From Corynebacterium aquilae DSM 44791 (lineage in GTDB: Bacteria; Actinomycetota; Actinomycetes; Mycobacteriales; Mycobacteriaceae), in assembly GCF_001941445.1 (NCBI RefSeq), contig NZ_CP009245.1, positions 643,992 through 707,991 on the forward strand: a stretch of DNA of 64,000 bases, written 5' to 3'. Below the pieces are notes generated by a model. It searched no databases. It was not told the origin of the DNA and was given only the letters and a program-made list of their open reading frames with translations. This document shows positions 36,235-44,936 of this stretch, piece by piece. A program made the position numbers and the translations under genes. Each line of letters begins with the position of its first letter. Within the stretch, counting starts at the first letter, position 1.

Positions 36235-37674
36235 CTAATCGCCCTCATCAGTGGGGTTCTCGCGGGACTCCGGGTCCACATCGGACTCGCCCAGCTTCTT
36301 TTCCAACTCCTCGATCTCCGCAATCGGATCAAAATCAGCATCAATCGAATCATCCAACAAACGATCGATGAAACGAGCAGGGTGCTCAATATCCTCATGC
36401 GACGGCGCCAAATCCGGGTGCTCCCAGCACGCATCACGGCGAGCCGCACCCACCGCATTCGTCGTACGCTCCCACAACGTGATCGCACCATCAATCGGCG
36501 GGGTACCAATAGCGCAACCCGTAATCGCCTCCAACGCAGTCGCCGCAGTACCACCCGAATTCCGGCGATGCTTAAACGCCGCCCGCAGCTTATCCGCATT
36601 CGGCAAACGATCAGTGACAGCCTCAGTGACCACCACATCCACCCAGCCCTCAATCAACGCGATCAGCGCCTCCAAACGCGGCACCGCATTCTCATTCGCG
36701 CTAACCAGGCGGGGCGCAATCTCCTGCGGATCAATCGACTGCATCTTCTGCATGATCTCCGCAATGTTTTCCATATTCGCGCCATCAAAATTATCGCGCA
36801 TGTACTGCTCAGCGTGGCTGGTATCCACATACGCGCCCGCAGCCCACTCCTCCACGGACGACACAATCGACTCCGCCAACCACGGCACATTCTTAAACAA
36901 CCGCTGGCGCGCAGCCTCCCGGGCACACACATACACCAACGCCTCCTGGTCAGGGATATCCAAAGAGGAAATCTCATCCCGGAACGTACGCGTCATAATC
37001 GCCAAGGTATTCGCCGGAGCCGCCGGCAAACCCAAATCCGTGCCCGACACAATCGACTGCGACAGCTGCACCACAGCCTCCGCCACCCGCTGCGTCTCCA
37101 TCACCGCATTCTGGCGGCGCATAAACTGCTGCATCGCCCCCATCAACTCGCCAGGAGCACCCTGCGCATCCCCACCCAAACCCAACACCGGGGTCTCACT
37201 AACCGCAGCCCGGGCAGGCTCGGCAACACGCAACCAAAACGGCAAACTATTGAGCGCATAATCGCCAGCCGACCACGCCGTACCCTTCGCACCACTGGTC
37301 GCCAACTCCGTCGTGGCATCCAACCACAACTCCGCCAAACGGCTCGCTTCCTCCACCGCCGCAGCATCCTTCGACGCCGGCTTCGCAATCTGGGAACCCA
37401 TCCGCGTAATCCGCGACTGCACAGCCTTACGCACAGCCTCCGGATCAATAAAAGAATCCGGCTCCTCGCCCGACTGCGGCGGGCCAAACAAATTCGAAAA
37501 ACCGCTCAACATATCGCCCAGCGGATTCGCGCCCCCACCCTGGGAACCCGAACCGAACCCGGGACCGAAAAAGAAGCTAAAAGGATCGCCAGGCTGGCCG
37601 CCACGATTGTTGTCATCATCGCGATCATCGTCATCGCGGTTACCAAAAGAAAAACCAAATCCACCGTTACTCAT
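36235..37674 (-). CDS. zincin-like (DUF2342/Rv3195-type) protein without HExxH
   Basis: The 479-residue protein has a Gly/Asp/Phe-rich N-terminus (FGFSFGNRDDDDRDDDNNRG), a conserved helical body and an acidic C-terminus. The region VCAREAARQRLFKNVPWL near residue 250 corresponds to the place where relatives of this zincin-like family have their metal-binding helix. Here it reads REAAR, with no histidines, so a zinc peptidase function is unlikely. It is conserved in actinobacteria (Rv3195), in divergent orientation to a Lon/PDZ gene. The function is unknown. Confidence 0.75.
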   Translation of the reverse strand: MSNGGFGFSFGNRDDDDRDDDNNRGGQPGDPFSFFFGPGFGSGSQGGGANPLGDMLSGFSNLFGPPQSGEEPDSFIDPEAVRKAVQSRITRMGSQIAKPASKDAAAVEEASRLAELWLDATTELATSGAKGTAWSAGDYALNSLPFWLRVAEPARAAVSETPVLGLGGDAQGAPGELMGAMQQFMRRQNAVMETQRVAEAVVQLSQSIVSGTDLGLPAAPANTLAIMTRTFRDEISSLDIPDQEALVYVCAREAARQRLFKNVPWLAESIVSSVEEWAAGAYVDTSHAEQYMRDNFDGANMENIAEIMQKMQSIDPQEIAPRLVSANENAVPRLEALIALIEGWVDVVVTEAVTDRLPNADKLRAAFKHRRNSGGTAATALEAITGCAIGTPPIDGAITLWERTTNAVGAARRDACWEHPDLAPSHEDIEHPARFIDRLLDDSIDADFDPIAEIEELEKKLGESDVDPESRENPTDEGD

Positions 37675-37843
37675 ACGGCAAGGCTACCGGTCGGCACTGC
37701 CAAGACGCTAGCAACATCCTGGCAAAAAGCAACGCTGTCAGCGAACAACCAGCACCCCGCCAGCCCACCAGCCACTAGCACCCACCAACTCCCCACCAGC
37801 ACCCAACTAACAACCACAGCCACGTTTTGTAAGGTAGGTGATT

Positions 37844-38893
37844 GTGAATCGTCGCTTAGCCACCCTCGTCTGGGGTCTCATCCCAGTTGTTGTCGCCACC
37901 ACGCTCATCAACAACACCCACATCCCGGGAACGGACTACCAGCTCACCGTGCCCCTCGCCGCCGAAGGCCCAGGGCCCGTGTTCAACACCCTCGGCGACG
38001 TCTCCGGCGAAAAAGTCGTCGCCATCGACGGCGCCCCCACCGACGCGACCACCGGAACCATGTACATGACCACCGTGGCCGTGCGCCACAACATGCCACT
38101 ATCCCAAGCACTTAGCCGCTGGATCGGCACCAACGACACCATCGTCCCGCTCGACGCAGTCATCCCCCAAAACAAAACAGAAGAAGAAGTCAACGAAGCC
38201 AACAAAGTAGCCTTCGCATCTTCCGAAAACTCCGCCACCATCGCCGCACTGAACTACCTCGGTAAAAAACTCACCATCGAAGTCTCCGACACCGTGCCCG
38301 ACGCACCCGCCGCCGACAAACTCACCCCCGGCGACACCATCACCCACGTCGACGGCGAAAAAGTCACCACCCCCAGCCAAGTACAAAAACTCGTCCGCAA
38401 CAAAAAACCCGGCGACACCATCGACATCGGCTACACCCACCAGGGACAACCCCACAACGCCCTGTTCACCCTCGCCGCCAACCCCCACGACGACAGCGTC
38501 CCCCAACTCGGCGTGCTCATGAAAGCCGTCTCCGACGACGGCATCGACGTCAAATACAACCTTCAAGACATCGGAGGCCCCTCCGCCGGACTCGTCTTCA
38601 CCCTCACCGTCATCGACAAACTCACCCCCGAAGACCTCCTCGACGGCCACACCATCGCCGGCACCGGAACCATCGCCGGCGACGGCGACGTCGGACCCAT
38701 CGGCGGCATCCGCCACAAAATCGACGCCGCCACCGCCGCCGGCGCCGAAGCCTTCCTCGTCCCCGCCGCAAACTGCGACGAAGCACGCCGCGCCGACACC
38801 AACATCCCCCTCATCAAAGTCAACAAACTCGACGACGCCGTCGACTCCGTCAAAGCATTCGTCGCAGGAAAACCCGTCACCACCTGCCAATAA
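37844..38893 (+). CDS. PDZ-domain Lon-type (S16) serine protease, YlbL/Rv3194c-like
   Basis: The 349-residue protein has an N-terminal membrane anchor (about 3-22), a PDZ domain (about 140-210, TPGDTITHVDGEKVTTPSQV) and a C-terminal Lon protease domain. The catalytic Ser is in GGPSAGL (Ser247), and the Lys lies in the GIRHKIDAA helix near residue 290. The active site faces the outside of the membrane. Bacillus/Streptococcus YlbL/SepM relatives process secreted or membrane peptides. GTG 37844 is chosen because AAGGTAGG (37831-37838) is well spaced; GTG 37838 overlaps that site. Confidence 0.9.
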   Translation: MNRRLATLVWGLIPVVVATTLINNTHIPGTDYQLTVPLAAEGPGPVFNTLGDVSGEKVVAIDGAPTDATTGTMYMTTVAVRHNMPLSQALSRWIGTNDTIVPLDAVIPQNKTEEEVNEANKVAFASSENSATIAALNYLGKKLTIEVSDTVPDAPAADKLTPGDTITHVDGEKVTTPSQVQKLVRNKKPGDTIDIGYTHQGQPHNALFTLAANPHDDSVPQLGVLMKAVSDDGIDVKYNLQDIGGPSAGLVFTLTVIDKLTPEDLLDGHTIAGTGTIAGDGDVGPIGGIRHKIDAATAAGAEAFLVPAANCDEARRADTNIPLIKVNKLDDAVDSVKAFVAGKPVTTCQ

Positions 38894-38905
38894 ACAAACC
38901 AGAAA

Positions 38906-38948
38906 GCCTCACATCACCACCAAAAACCAAGGCGATGTGAGGCCTTTT
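38906..38948 (+). terminator. intrinsic terminator of the Lon/PDZ gene
   Basis: GCCTCACATC (38906-38915) pairs with GATGTGAGGC (38934-38943), loop of 18 nt, followed by CTTTTT. Confidence 0.85.
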
Positions 38949-38963
38949 TCATGGGCAAAACCC

Positions 38964-39692
38964 CTAATCCGCGAGATGCAAATCCCGAATAACCTCTCCC
39001 GGATCCTGCTTATCCGACGTGATCATATGCTGCATCACCACACCCTTATCGTTATCCACCACCGTCACAATCGCCGTCGTCCCCAACGTCGACCACCCCA
39101 CCACCATGCTCCCCGAATCCTTCACCACACGAGAACTACGCAACTCCGTCAACAACTGAGTCATCGACGCAGCCTTCGCATCCGAGGCAAAAAACTGAAA
39201 CTGCCCCACAGACGGACCCGAACACGCAGCAGAATTCGGCACCCCATTCGGCGAACACACCTCAAAACGCTCAAACAACGACCGCGGCGCTAAAGAACCA
39301 AACCTCTCAAACACATCCTCAACCGAAGAATTCGCAAAAGAACCAGCCGCCTGCTCAGACAAATCACCACCCGGACTCGGCTCAGACGTCGCCGCAGCAG
39401 ACACCCGCACATCCTCAGCCAACAAACCACTCGTAGCCGCCGAAGAAACCGAAGACGACACCGGCTTCGAAGAAACCACCACCGACGATGCCGGAGAAAC
39501 CACCTCCGACGAAGCGTCAACCACCGACGAAGAAGCAGCCGCCGCCGCCGACGTCACCGGCACAGTCGAAGACACCGCCACCGACGCATCAGCAGATCGG
39601 TCCTCACCCCCATCCGCAGAACAGCCCGCCACGCCGGCAGCAACACACAACACAGCACCCGCCAGCCGAACAGGCATCCAACGCGACCTCAT
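38964..39692 (-). CDS. secreted lipoprotein, function unknown
   Basis: The 242-residue protein has a signal peptide with lipobox GVAGC (Cys24), then a Ser/Ala/Val-rich linker of about 80 residues. A C-terminal globular part follows (VEDVFERFGSLAPRSLFERFEVC ... FQFFASDAKAASMTQLLTELR). It is predicted to be lipid-anchored outside the cell membrane. ATG 39692 has AGGTG upstream. GTG 39701, directly after the stop of the preceding gene, is an alternative. It is probably in an operon with the PPA1309-type gene. Confidence 0.75.
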   Translation of the reverse strand: MRSRWMPVRLAGAVLCVAAGVAGCSADGGEDRSADASVAVSSTVPVTSAAAAASSSVVDASSEVVSPASSVVVSSKPVSSSVSSAATSGLLAEDVRVSAAATSEPSPGGDLSEQAAGSFANSSVEDVFERFGSLAPRSLFERFEVCSPNGVPNSAACSGPSVGQFQFFASDAKAASMTQLLTELRSSRVVKDSGSMVVGWSTLGTTAIVTVVDNDKGVVMQHMITSDKQDPGEVIRDLHLAD

Positions 39693-39701
39693 CGCAAACA
39701 C

Positions 39702-40217
39702 CTACTCGCCATCCCGATCACGCAACGAATACAACAACGCCTCAATCACCGGCCGACCAATCCCATCGCCACCCCGCAACTCAATATTGTCCTGACCAAA
39801 CGGGCCCAACTCCTCCAACTCCTCATCAGTCGGACGAGGCTGCACCAACGTCAACTCCTCACCACTAGCCAACACCCCAGAGAACAACCGCGCCGGGCGC
39901 ACATCATCCTCATCATCCGGAGAAGCAAACATAATCTCCTGGGCCAACACACACCCCAACACCTGCTCCGGCCACACAATGCGCTGAATATAATCACCCA
40001 ACTCCTGCGTACCAGGCTGCAACTGCTCAGGAAGCTGCTGCACCACCGCCGCCAACGGAGCATCATCCAACTGCTCCTCATCCAAAACCTCCTCCACCAA
40101 ACTCGTCGGCACCAAAGCACACAACGTGGGAGGACAATCCCAACCCTCAGCATGAACGAACTCAACCACATCCATCACCGCACGGTTCAAAGCCTGGGAC
40201 AGGGGAGCAGAAGCCAT
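39702..40217 (-). CDS. PPA1309-family conserved protein
   Basis: The 171-residue acidic protein begins MASAPLSQALNRAV and contains AEGWDCPPTLCALVPT. This matches the actinobacterial PPA1309 family, which has no known function. No membrane segment is seen. The open frame continues upstream to 40337, but that part codes a Cys/Leu-rich stretch over the intergenic region. AAGG lies about 12 nt before ATG 40217. The lipoprotein gene follows directly. Confidence 0.82.
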   Translation of the reverse strand: MASAPLSQALNRAVMDVVEFVHAEGWDCPPTLCALVPTSLVEEVLDEEQLDDAPLAAVVQQLPEQLQPGTQELGDYIQRIVWPEQVLGCVLAQEIMFASPDDEDDVRPARLFSGVLASGEELTLVQPRPTDEELEELGPFGQDNIELRGGDGIGRPVIEALLYSLRDRDGE

Positions 40218-40601
40218 AAGAAAACAACAACCTTCACAACAAAAAGAGGCGAAAAGAAAAACCGCAAACACGGCACCCACCCCCACACGCAACCACAAAA
40301 GGAGCAAGCAGAAAGCAGGTCGGCAAACAAGCTGCACCCAAGTCTAATGCGCGCCGGGGTGAATCTTTCGGCACGTAGCGAAAAGCACCCGTATTCTGGT
40401 GTGCATATGGGTTTCGCACTTGGAGTGCTCGTGAGCTTTTATGAGCGCCACTGTGCGTCACCCAAAACTACAAGCCCCGACGCTGTCCGCGCGCACTGCC
40501 GCTGACGGCAGGCTTGTGCGAGAAAACCACCCCTGTGACCCCCAGAAGCTGCGGGTCGCACGGATGGTGGCAACGCTGTAACAACCCTCAAGGAGATTTT
40601 G
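40218..40601 (+). promoter_or_regulatory. 384-bp divergent intergenic region with structured leader of UPF0182 gene
   Basis: TATTCT at 40391-40396 is a -10 candidate for the rightward gene. It would give a leader of about 200 nt. In the leader CAAGCC (40471-40476) can pair with GGCTTG (40511-40516), and inside it CTGCCG (40496-40501) pairs with CGGCAG (40506-40511). The last G of the inner arm is shared, so the two stems compete at one base. No gene is seen. Confidence 0.4.
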
Positions 40602-43600
40602 GTGGCTGCAAGCCTCAAAAGGCCCCGCTCGGCCAAAAAGCCCACCAGTTGGGTGGCGTGGATCATTGTCATTTTTTCGATCTTGGCAACCATCTTGCCG
40701 ATCATTATTGGCATGTCCACCGACTGGCTGTGGTTTAAAGAAGTTGACTACACCCGCGTTTTCAGCACGGTGCTGCTAGCCCGTCTGAGCCTATTCCTCG
40801 GAGTCGGACTATTTTCCGCCTTAGTGGTGTGGGTAGCGATCATCACGGTCTACAACACCAGGCCCATGGACTTACCGGAGCTCGATCCGGAACATCCGGT
40901 GGCTATGAGCCGGCAAGTGGTGGACAACTTCCGCAAGACACTATTCGTGGTTCTGCCCCTAGTGATGGGGCTGGTCCTTGGCACGGTGGCCCAAACCAAC
41001 TGGTCGACCGTGTTGCTGTTTTTCAACCGCACCTCTTTCGGAAAGTCTGACCCGCAATTCGGCTACGACTACGGCTTCTATGCGTTCACCTTGCCCCTGC
41101 TGCAACTCATCGTTGGCATCCTGTCGATGCTGCTCATCGTGGCTTTCCTGCTGGGACTGATCGGTCACTACCTGACGGGTGGAATCCGCATCGGTAATCG
41201 CCTTGCGGGCGTTTCTGGATTCGTGTCCAAAGCTGCTCGCACCCAGCTGGCGATTACTGCGGGCCTTTGGGTTCTGGTCAAGGTTGCAGGTTATTGGCTT
41301 GACCGCTTTGCTTTGCTGACCAATAACCATGCGTCCTTCATGGGTGGCTCCTACCGCGACATCAACGCAACCTTGCCCGCAAAGACCATCATGATGGTTA
41401 TTGGTGTGCTGGTGGCGCTCGCGTTTTTCACCGCTGTGGTCTTCAAGGATCTGCGCATCCCTGCCTTGGGCACGGTCCTCATGCTGATTGCTTCGATCCT
41501 GATCGGCCAGGCATGGCCACTTGCCGTCGAGCAATTCAGCGTCGCCCCGAACCGTCAGGCGAAGGAAGCGGAATATATTGGCCGCAATATTGAGGCCACC
41601 CGCTATGCCTTCGGATTGACCGATGCGAACGTCACCTATGAAAAGAACTGGGGCGCTGACGGCGCGAGTGACGAGGCTGTCGCAAGCGACGCCGCTACCT
41701 TGAGCAACATCCGACTGCTGGACCCGAAGATTCTGTCCAAGACTTTTACCCAGCAGCAGCAGTTGAAGAACTTCTATGGTTTCCCCGAAACCTTGAACAT
41801 GGACCGCTACACCGTTGATGGTGAACTCCGCGACTATGTGGTCGCCGCGCGCGAACTCAACCCGAAGGATCTGTCCGGTAACCAGACTGACTGGATCAAC
41901 CGCCACACGGTTTACACCCACGGCAACGGCTACGTTGCCGCTCAGGCCAACAAGGTTGATGAGGTGGCCAAGGACGTGGGTTCCACCCGTGGTGGTTACC
42001 CCGTCTACACCGTCGCTGATTTGCAGACCCTGCAGCGTCAGAAGGACAACCCCGAGGCTGAAAAGATCGGCATCGAGGTGACCGAGCCGCGTGTCTACTT
42101 CGGTCCGGTGATTGCCGGTGACAATCCCAACCTGGATTACGCCGTGGTCGGTAATAACGGTGGCGAGCCGGTGGAGTATGACACCGATACCTCCACCTAC
42201 ACCTACCAAGGTCGTGGCGGTGTGCCGATCGGCAACCCTGTGTCCCGGGCCTTGTTTGCTGCGCGCTACCAAGAAATGAACCTTTTGCTGTCCGACCGGA
42301 TTGGTTCGGAATCGAAGATCATTTTCCAGCGCGATCCCCGCACCCGTGTGAAGAAGGTTGCCCCCTGGTTGACTGCTGATTCGGCGACCTACCCGGCCGT
42401 GATCGACGGGCGCATCAAATGGATTGTGGATGGCTACACCACTCTCGATAACTTGCCGTACTCACAGCGAACCAGCCTGACGGACGCTACGGCCGATTCG
42501 CGTGGCGCTGGCATGAACTCTGCACTGCTGGTGAGCCAGCAAGTTGGCTACATTCGTAACTCTGTGAAAGCGGTTGTCGACGCCTACGATGGCACCGTTG
42601 ATCTGTATGAGTTCGATGACAAGGATCCGGTTCTTAAAGCGTGGGAAGGTGTCTTCCCCGGTTCGGTGAAGCCGAAGTCGGAAATTTCTGAGGAGCTGCG
42701 CAAGCACCTGCGGTACCCGGAAGACATGTTCAAGGTGCAGCGTGAACTTATCGCCAAGTACCACGTCGATGATCCGCGAACCTTCTTCACCGGTGATGCA
42801 TTCTGGTCTGTCCCGAAGGACCCGACCAGCCAGGATGAGCGTCGTGAAACTAATCAGCCGCCGTACTACGTTGTCGCCGCTGATCCGAAAACTAAGCAGC
42901 CCAGCTTCCAGCTCATTTCTCCCTTCCGTGGACTGGAGCGCGAGTACCTCGCAGCGCACATGACGGTGAACTCCGACCCGGATAACTACGGTCACATCAC
43001 CGTGCGCGTGCTTCCGACCAACACTCAGACCCAGGGTCCGAAGCAGGCGCAGGACATCATGATGTCTTCCGACAACATCGCCCGTGACCAGACGCTGTGG
43101 AAGAACACCAACACTTTGCGTTACGGCAACCTATTGACCTTGCCGGTCGGCGGAGGCGAGATTCTTTATGTCGAGCCGATGTACACGGAGCGCAAGGGCC
43201 AGGCGTCTGCCTTCCCGAAGCTGCTGCGTGTTCTCGTGAGCTACAAGGGTCGCGTTGGTTACGCATCTACGAGTGCTGAGGCGCTGAGCCAGGTAGGTAT
43301 CGATCCGCGTGAGGCTAACGACCTTGAGGAAGCCATCGCTTCGGGCGCGACCCAGCTAGGGGATAAGCGCGAGGTCGATGAGAATAAGGACGATGCCTCA
43401 AAGAAGGAGGGCGGAGAAACCAGCCTCCCCGCCGGCCAGTTGCCCTCTGGTGATGGGGTTGAGCGTATTAATCGTGCTATTGATGCGTTGCGCGACGCTA
43501 AGGGTAAGTCCTTCGAGGAGTACGGCCGTGCGATCGACCAGCTCGACGCTGCGGTGCAGGATTACCAGCGTTCGCAGGGGCAGCAGCCGGCAGCAGACCT

Positions 43601-43613
43601 GCCTAAGCCCTAA
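40602..43613 (+). CDS. UPF0182-family large membrane protein (Rv3193c-like)
   Basis: The 1003-residue protein has seven or so membrane segments in the first 330 residues (from WVAWIIVIFSILATILPIIIG onward). A very large outside domain follows (about 340-930), then an acidic, low-complexity tail with a final helical stretch. UPF0182/COG1615 proteins are widespread in actinobacteria and cyanobacteria without a defined function. GTG 40602 has AAGGAG 6 nt upstream, preferred over TTG 40599. Codon choice here is more mixed than in the C-rich genes to the left. Confidence 0.9.
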   Translation: MAASLKRPRSAKKPTSWVAWIIVIFSILATILPIIIGMSTDWLWFKEVDYTRVFSTVLLARLSLFLGVGLFSALVVWVAIITVYNTRPMDLPELDPEHPVAMSRQVVDNFRKTLFVVLPLVMGLVLGTVAQTNWSTVLLFFNRTSFGKSDPQFGYDYGFYAFTLPLLQLIVGILSMLLIVAFLLGLIGHYLTGGIRIGNRLAGVSGFVSKAARTQLAITAGLWVLVKVAGYWLDRFALLTNNHASFMGGSYRDINATLPAKTIMMVIGVLVALAFFTAVVFKDLRIPALGTVLMLIASILIGQAWPLAVEQFSVAPNRQAKEAEYIGRNIEATRYAFGLTDANVTYEKNWGADGASDEAVASDAATLSNIRLLDPKILSKTFTQQQQLKNFYGFPETLNMDRYTVDGELRDYVVAARELNPKDLSGNQTDWINRHTVYTHGNGYVAAQANKVDEVAKDVGSTRGGYPVYTVADLQTLQRQKDNPEAEKIGIEVTEPRVYFGPVIAGDNPNLDYAVVGNNGGEPVEYDTDTSTYTYQGRGGVPIGNPVSRALFAARYQEMNLLLSDRIGSESKIIFQRDPRTRVKKVAPWLTADSATYPAVIDGRIKWIVDGYTTLDNLPYSQRTSLTDATADSRGAGMNSALLVSQQVGYIRNSVKAVVDAYDGTVDLYEFDDKDPVLKAWEGVFPGSVKPKSEISEELRKHLRYPEDMFKVQRELIAKYHVDDPRTFFTGDAFWSVPKDPTSQDERRETNQPPYYVVAADPKTKQPSFQLISPFRGLEREYLAAHMTVNSDPDNYGHITVRVLPTNTQTQGPKQAQDIMMSSDNIARDQTLWKNTNTLRYGNLLTLPVGGGEILYVEPMYTERKGQASAFPKLLRVLVSYKGRVGYASTSAEALSQVGIDPREANDLEEAIASGATQLGDKREVDENKDDASKKEGGETSLPAGQLPSGDGVERINRAIDALRDAKGKSFEEYGRAIDQLDAAVQDYQRSQGQQPAADLPKP

Positions 43614-43637
43614 GCCTTAGCGAAAGCTATTGCTCAC

Positions 43638-43681
43638 AAGCCCTTTCCCACCGGTTGATGAGTGGGAAAGGGCTTTTGTTC
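43638..43681 (+). terminator. strong terminator of the UPF0182 gene
   Basis: AAGCCCTTTCCCAC (43638-43651) pairs perfectly over 14 bp with GTGGGAAAGGGCTT (43662-43675), then TTTGTT. Confidence 0.92.
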
Positions 43682-43821
43682 TTTGGTGCTGTGCTTTGGC
43701 TCGCGCGGAAAGCCTGTGCGCTGGCGATTTGTGTTCTGTGGTTGGGGATGTGTATATTTCTAACTCGTTGCCCGCCGCGTTAAACGGTTGGGGAAAACAA
43801 AGTGAATAACGTGTCACTCGA

Positions 43822-43898
43822 CGCGGGGTGGAGCAGCTCGGTAGCTCGCTGGGCTCATAACCCAGAGGTCGTAGGTTCGAATCCTGCCCCCGCTACCA
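43822..43898 (+). tRNA. initiator tRNA-fMet (CAT)
   Basis: This 77-nt tRNA has encoded CCA and anticodon CAT. Initiator features are visible: a C1-U72 mismatch at the end of the acceptor stem and three consecutive G-C pairs at the anticodon stem (CTGGG CTCATAA CCCAG). The T arm is GTAGG TTCGAAT CCTGC. Its 3' end is the probable attachment site of the element that follows. Confidence 0.97.
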
Positions 43899-44193
43899 CG
43901 TTCGGATTACCCCCTCTCGTTTGAGAGGGGGTTTTCTTGTTTTCAGCATCGGGGAGCTGAACACGTCGGGGGAGAAGGGTCTCCACGGGGACGTTGAAGA
44001 AGTCTGCGATGGCGTAGAGATCCTCGATTGTCCATGCAGCATTACCGAGGAGCTTCTTACTCATGCCCGCTCCAGTGATGCCCAGCGCTTCACCAAGCTG
44101 CTTGCGGGTAACGCGATTCCTGAACATTAGGTCATTGATTGAGACCCCTACTGCAGCGTTCAGGCCTAGTCCTGTTGGTTGTGCGATCGTCAT
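43855..44193 (-). CDS. XRE-family helix-turn-helix repressor of the element
   Basis: The product is about 112 residues. The HTH lies around residues 30-75 (RKQLGEALGITGAGMSKKLLGNAAWTIEDLYAIADFFNVP), typical of Cro/C1-type regulators. It probably represses the divergent excisionase operon. ATG 44193 has a TATCGT element 7 nt upstream and no ribosome binding site, so it may be leaderless. The last ~15 codons read antisense through the tRNA 3' half (GAGFEPTTSG) and stop inside the anticodon arm, so the C-terminus depends on where the element sits. Confidence 0.7.
   Translation of the reverse strand: MTIAQPTGLGLNAAVGVSINDLMFRNRVTRKQLGEALGITGAGMSKKLLGNAAWTIEDLYAIADFFNVPVETLLPRRVQLPDAENKKTPSQTRGGNPNVVAGAGFEPTTSGL
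43910..43935 (+). terminator. tRNA-fMet terminator at the left edge of the mobile element
   Basis: CCCCCTCTC (43910-43918) pairs with GAGAGGGGG (43923-43931) around GTTT, followed by TTTTC and further T-rich sequence. It overlaps the 3' end of the minus-strand XRE gene. Confidence 0.9.
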
Positions 44194-44273
44194 GAAAGAA
44201 ACGATACAGACCGAAAGAGCCGAAATCAACTAACAGTTGCAGACGGTGCCGAAAGCATGTAATTCTTACAGCT
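44194..44273. promoter_or_regulatory. divergent operator/promoter region of XRE and excisionase-like genes
   Basis: Three direct CCGAAA repeats lie at 44211-44216, 44220-44225 and 44249-44254, and a palindrome CAACT-AAC-AGTTG at 44227-44239. TAATTC at 44260-44265 is 8 nt before the excisionase-like ATG and could be a -10 of a leaderless transcript. The layout is that of a phage-like genetic switch. Confidence 0.55.
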
Positions 44274-44486
44274 ATGAGTTCAACTGAGAGTTTCGACCGA
44301 AGCGAAGAGCTTTGGATGAGTCCAGAAGAAGCGGCACAGCTGATTCCAGGACATCCCACAGCAGTCACCGTTCGTACATGGGCGCGAGCAGGGAAGATTC
44401 CGGGTGCGTTCCAGTCCCCTGGTGGCCGTTGGCTGCTCCCCGCGTGGGGCATTCAGAAGCTAACGGAGGGGTCAGGGCGTGGCTAA
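44274..44486 (+). CDS. excisionase-like MerR/HTH_17-type DNA-binding protein
   Basis: The 70-residue protein has a small winged-helix fold suggested by LWMSPEEAAQLIPGHPTAVTVRTWARAGKIPGAFQSPGGRWLLP. This is the layout of excisionase/HTH_17 proteins that bend attachment-site DNA or select helicase/regulator targets. It is the first rightward gene of the element, where recombination directionality factors are often found. It starts at ATG 44274 with a -10 8 nt upstream. Confidence 0.7.
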   Translation: MSSTESFDRSEELWMSPEEAAQLIPGHPTAVTVRTWARAGKIPGAFQSPGGRWLLPAWGIQKLTEGSGRG

Positions 44487-44619
44487 AGGCATGAAAAAAC
44501 CCGCCCCTGCGGGAACAGGGACGGGCAAAAAGCGCTTACAGAGCACTCCAATGATGCTCACCAGGGTAGGCGCAACGACAGATCTTTGCAACATCACTAC
44601 TCCAGGGAGCCTGCCATGA
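44479..44619 (+). CDS. possible 46-residue small protein, translationally coupled
   Basis: GTG 44479 has GGAGGGG at 44464-44470. The frame overlaps the end of the preceding gene by 8 bp, and its TGA overlaps the ATG of the next gene (ATGA). The predicted peptide is basic, with GMKKPAPAGTGTGKKR near its start, and shows no known motif. A CCCGCCCCTG/CAGGGACGGG hairpin with one mismatch (44500-44525) lies inside it. It could equally be a structured spacer. Confidence 0.4.
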   Translation: MAKGMKKPAPAGTGTGKKRLQSTPMMLTRVGATTDLCNITTPGSLP

Positions 44620-44936
44620 GTGAGAAGACCTACAACCTCGTCAGAGATCATGCGGAACTGTACGTCGAGCACAAGCTCCCCCTCACAGTGCTGGCGGTAG
44701 CTGCTGACGACACCGGAGCTGCAACCATGAGCCTTGCCGAATTGTCGCGAAAGTCCAGGTACTCACCCCTGGAGGTCTCTGGCGCGCTCGAAACGCTGAA
44801 TGCGTTGGGCGTAATCCAATCCGTGACCATCCACGAGGATGTGGTGTCCTGCCAAATCGACATCAACGGACTTGCTGCTGGCGCATACGCTAAGCCGCTG
44901 CCGTTCGTCTTCGACGATGGCGAGGTCGAGTCATGA
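44616..44936 (+). CDS. small winged-helix-like protein of the element
   Basis: The 106-residue acidic protein contains a winged-helix-like stretch (ATMSLAELSRKSRYSPLEVSGALETLNALGVIQSV). Function is not recognised; it may help the initiator encoded next to it. ATG 44616 has GGGAG upstream. The TGA overlaps the next ATG by 4 bp. Confidence 0.65.
   Translation: MSEKTYNLVRDHAELYVEHKLPLTVLAVAADDTGAATMSLAELSRKSRYSPLEVSGALETLNALGVIQSVTIHEDVVSCQIDINGLAAGAYAKPLPFVFDDGEVES

Noticed and set aside
36382..38115. 577-codon plus-strand frame over the Rv3195-like gene
   Set aside because: Shadow of the minus-strand gene; Arg/His-rich product and conflict with the Lon/PDZ gene.
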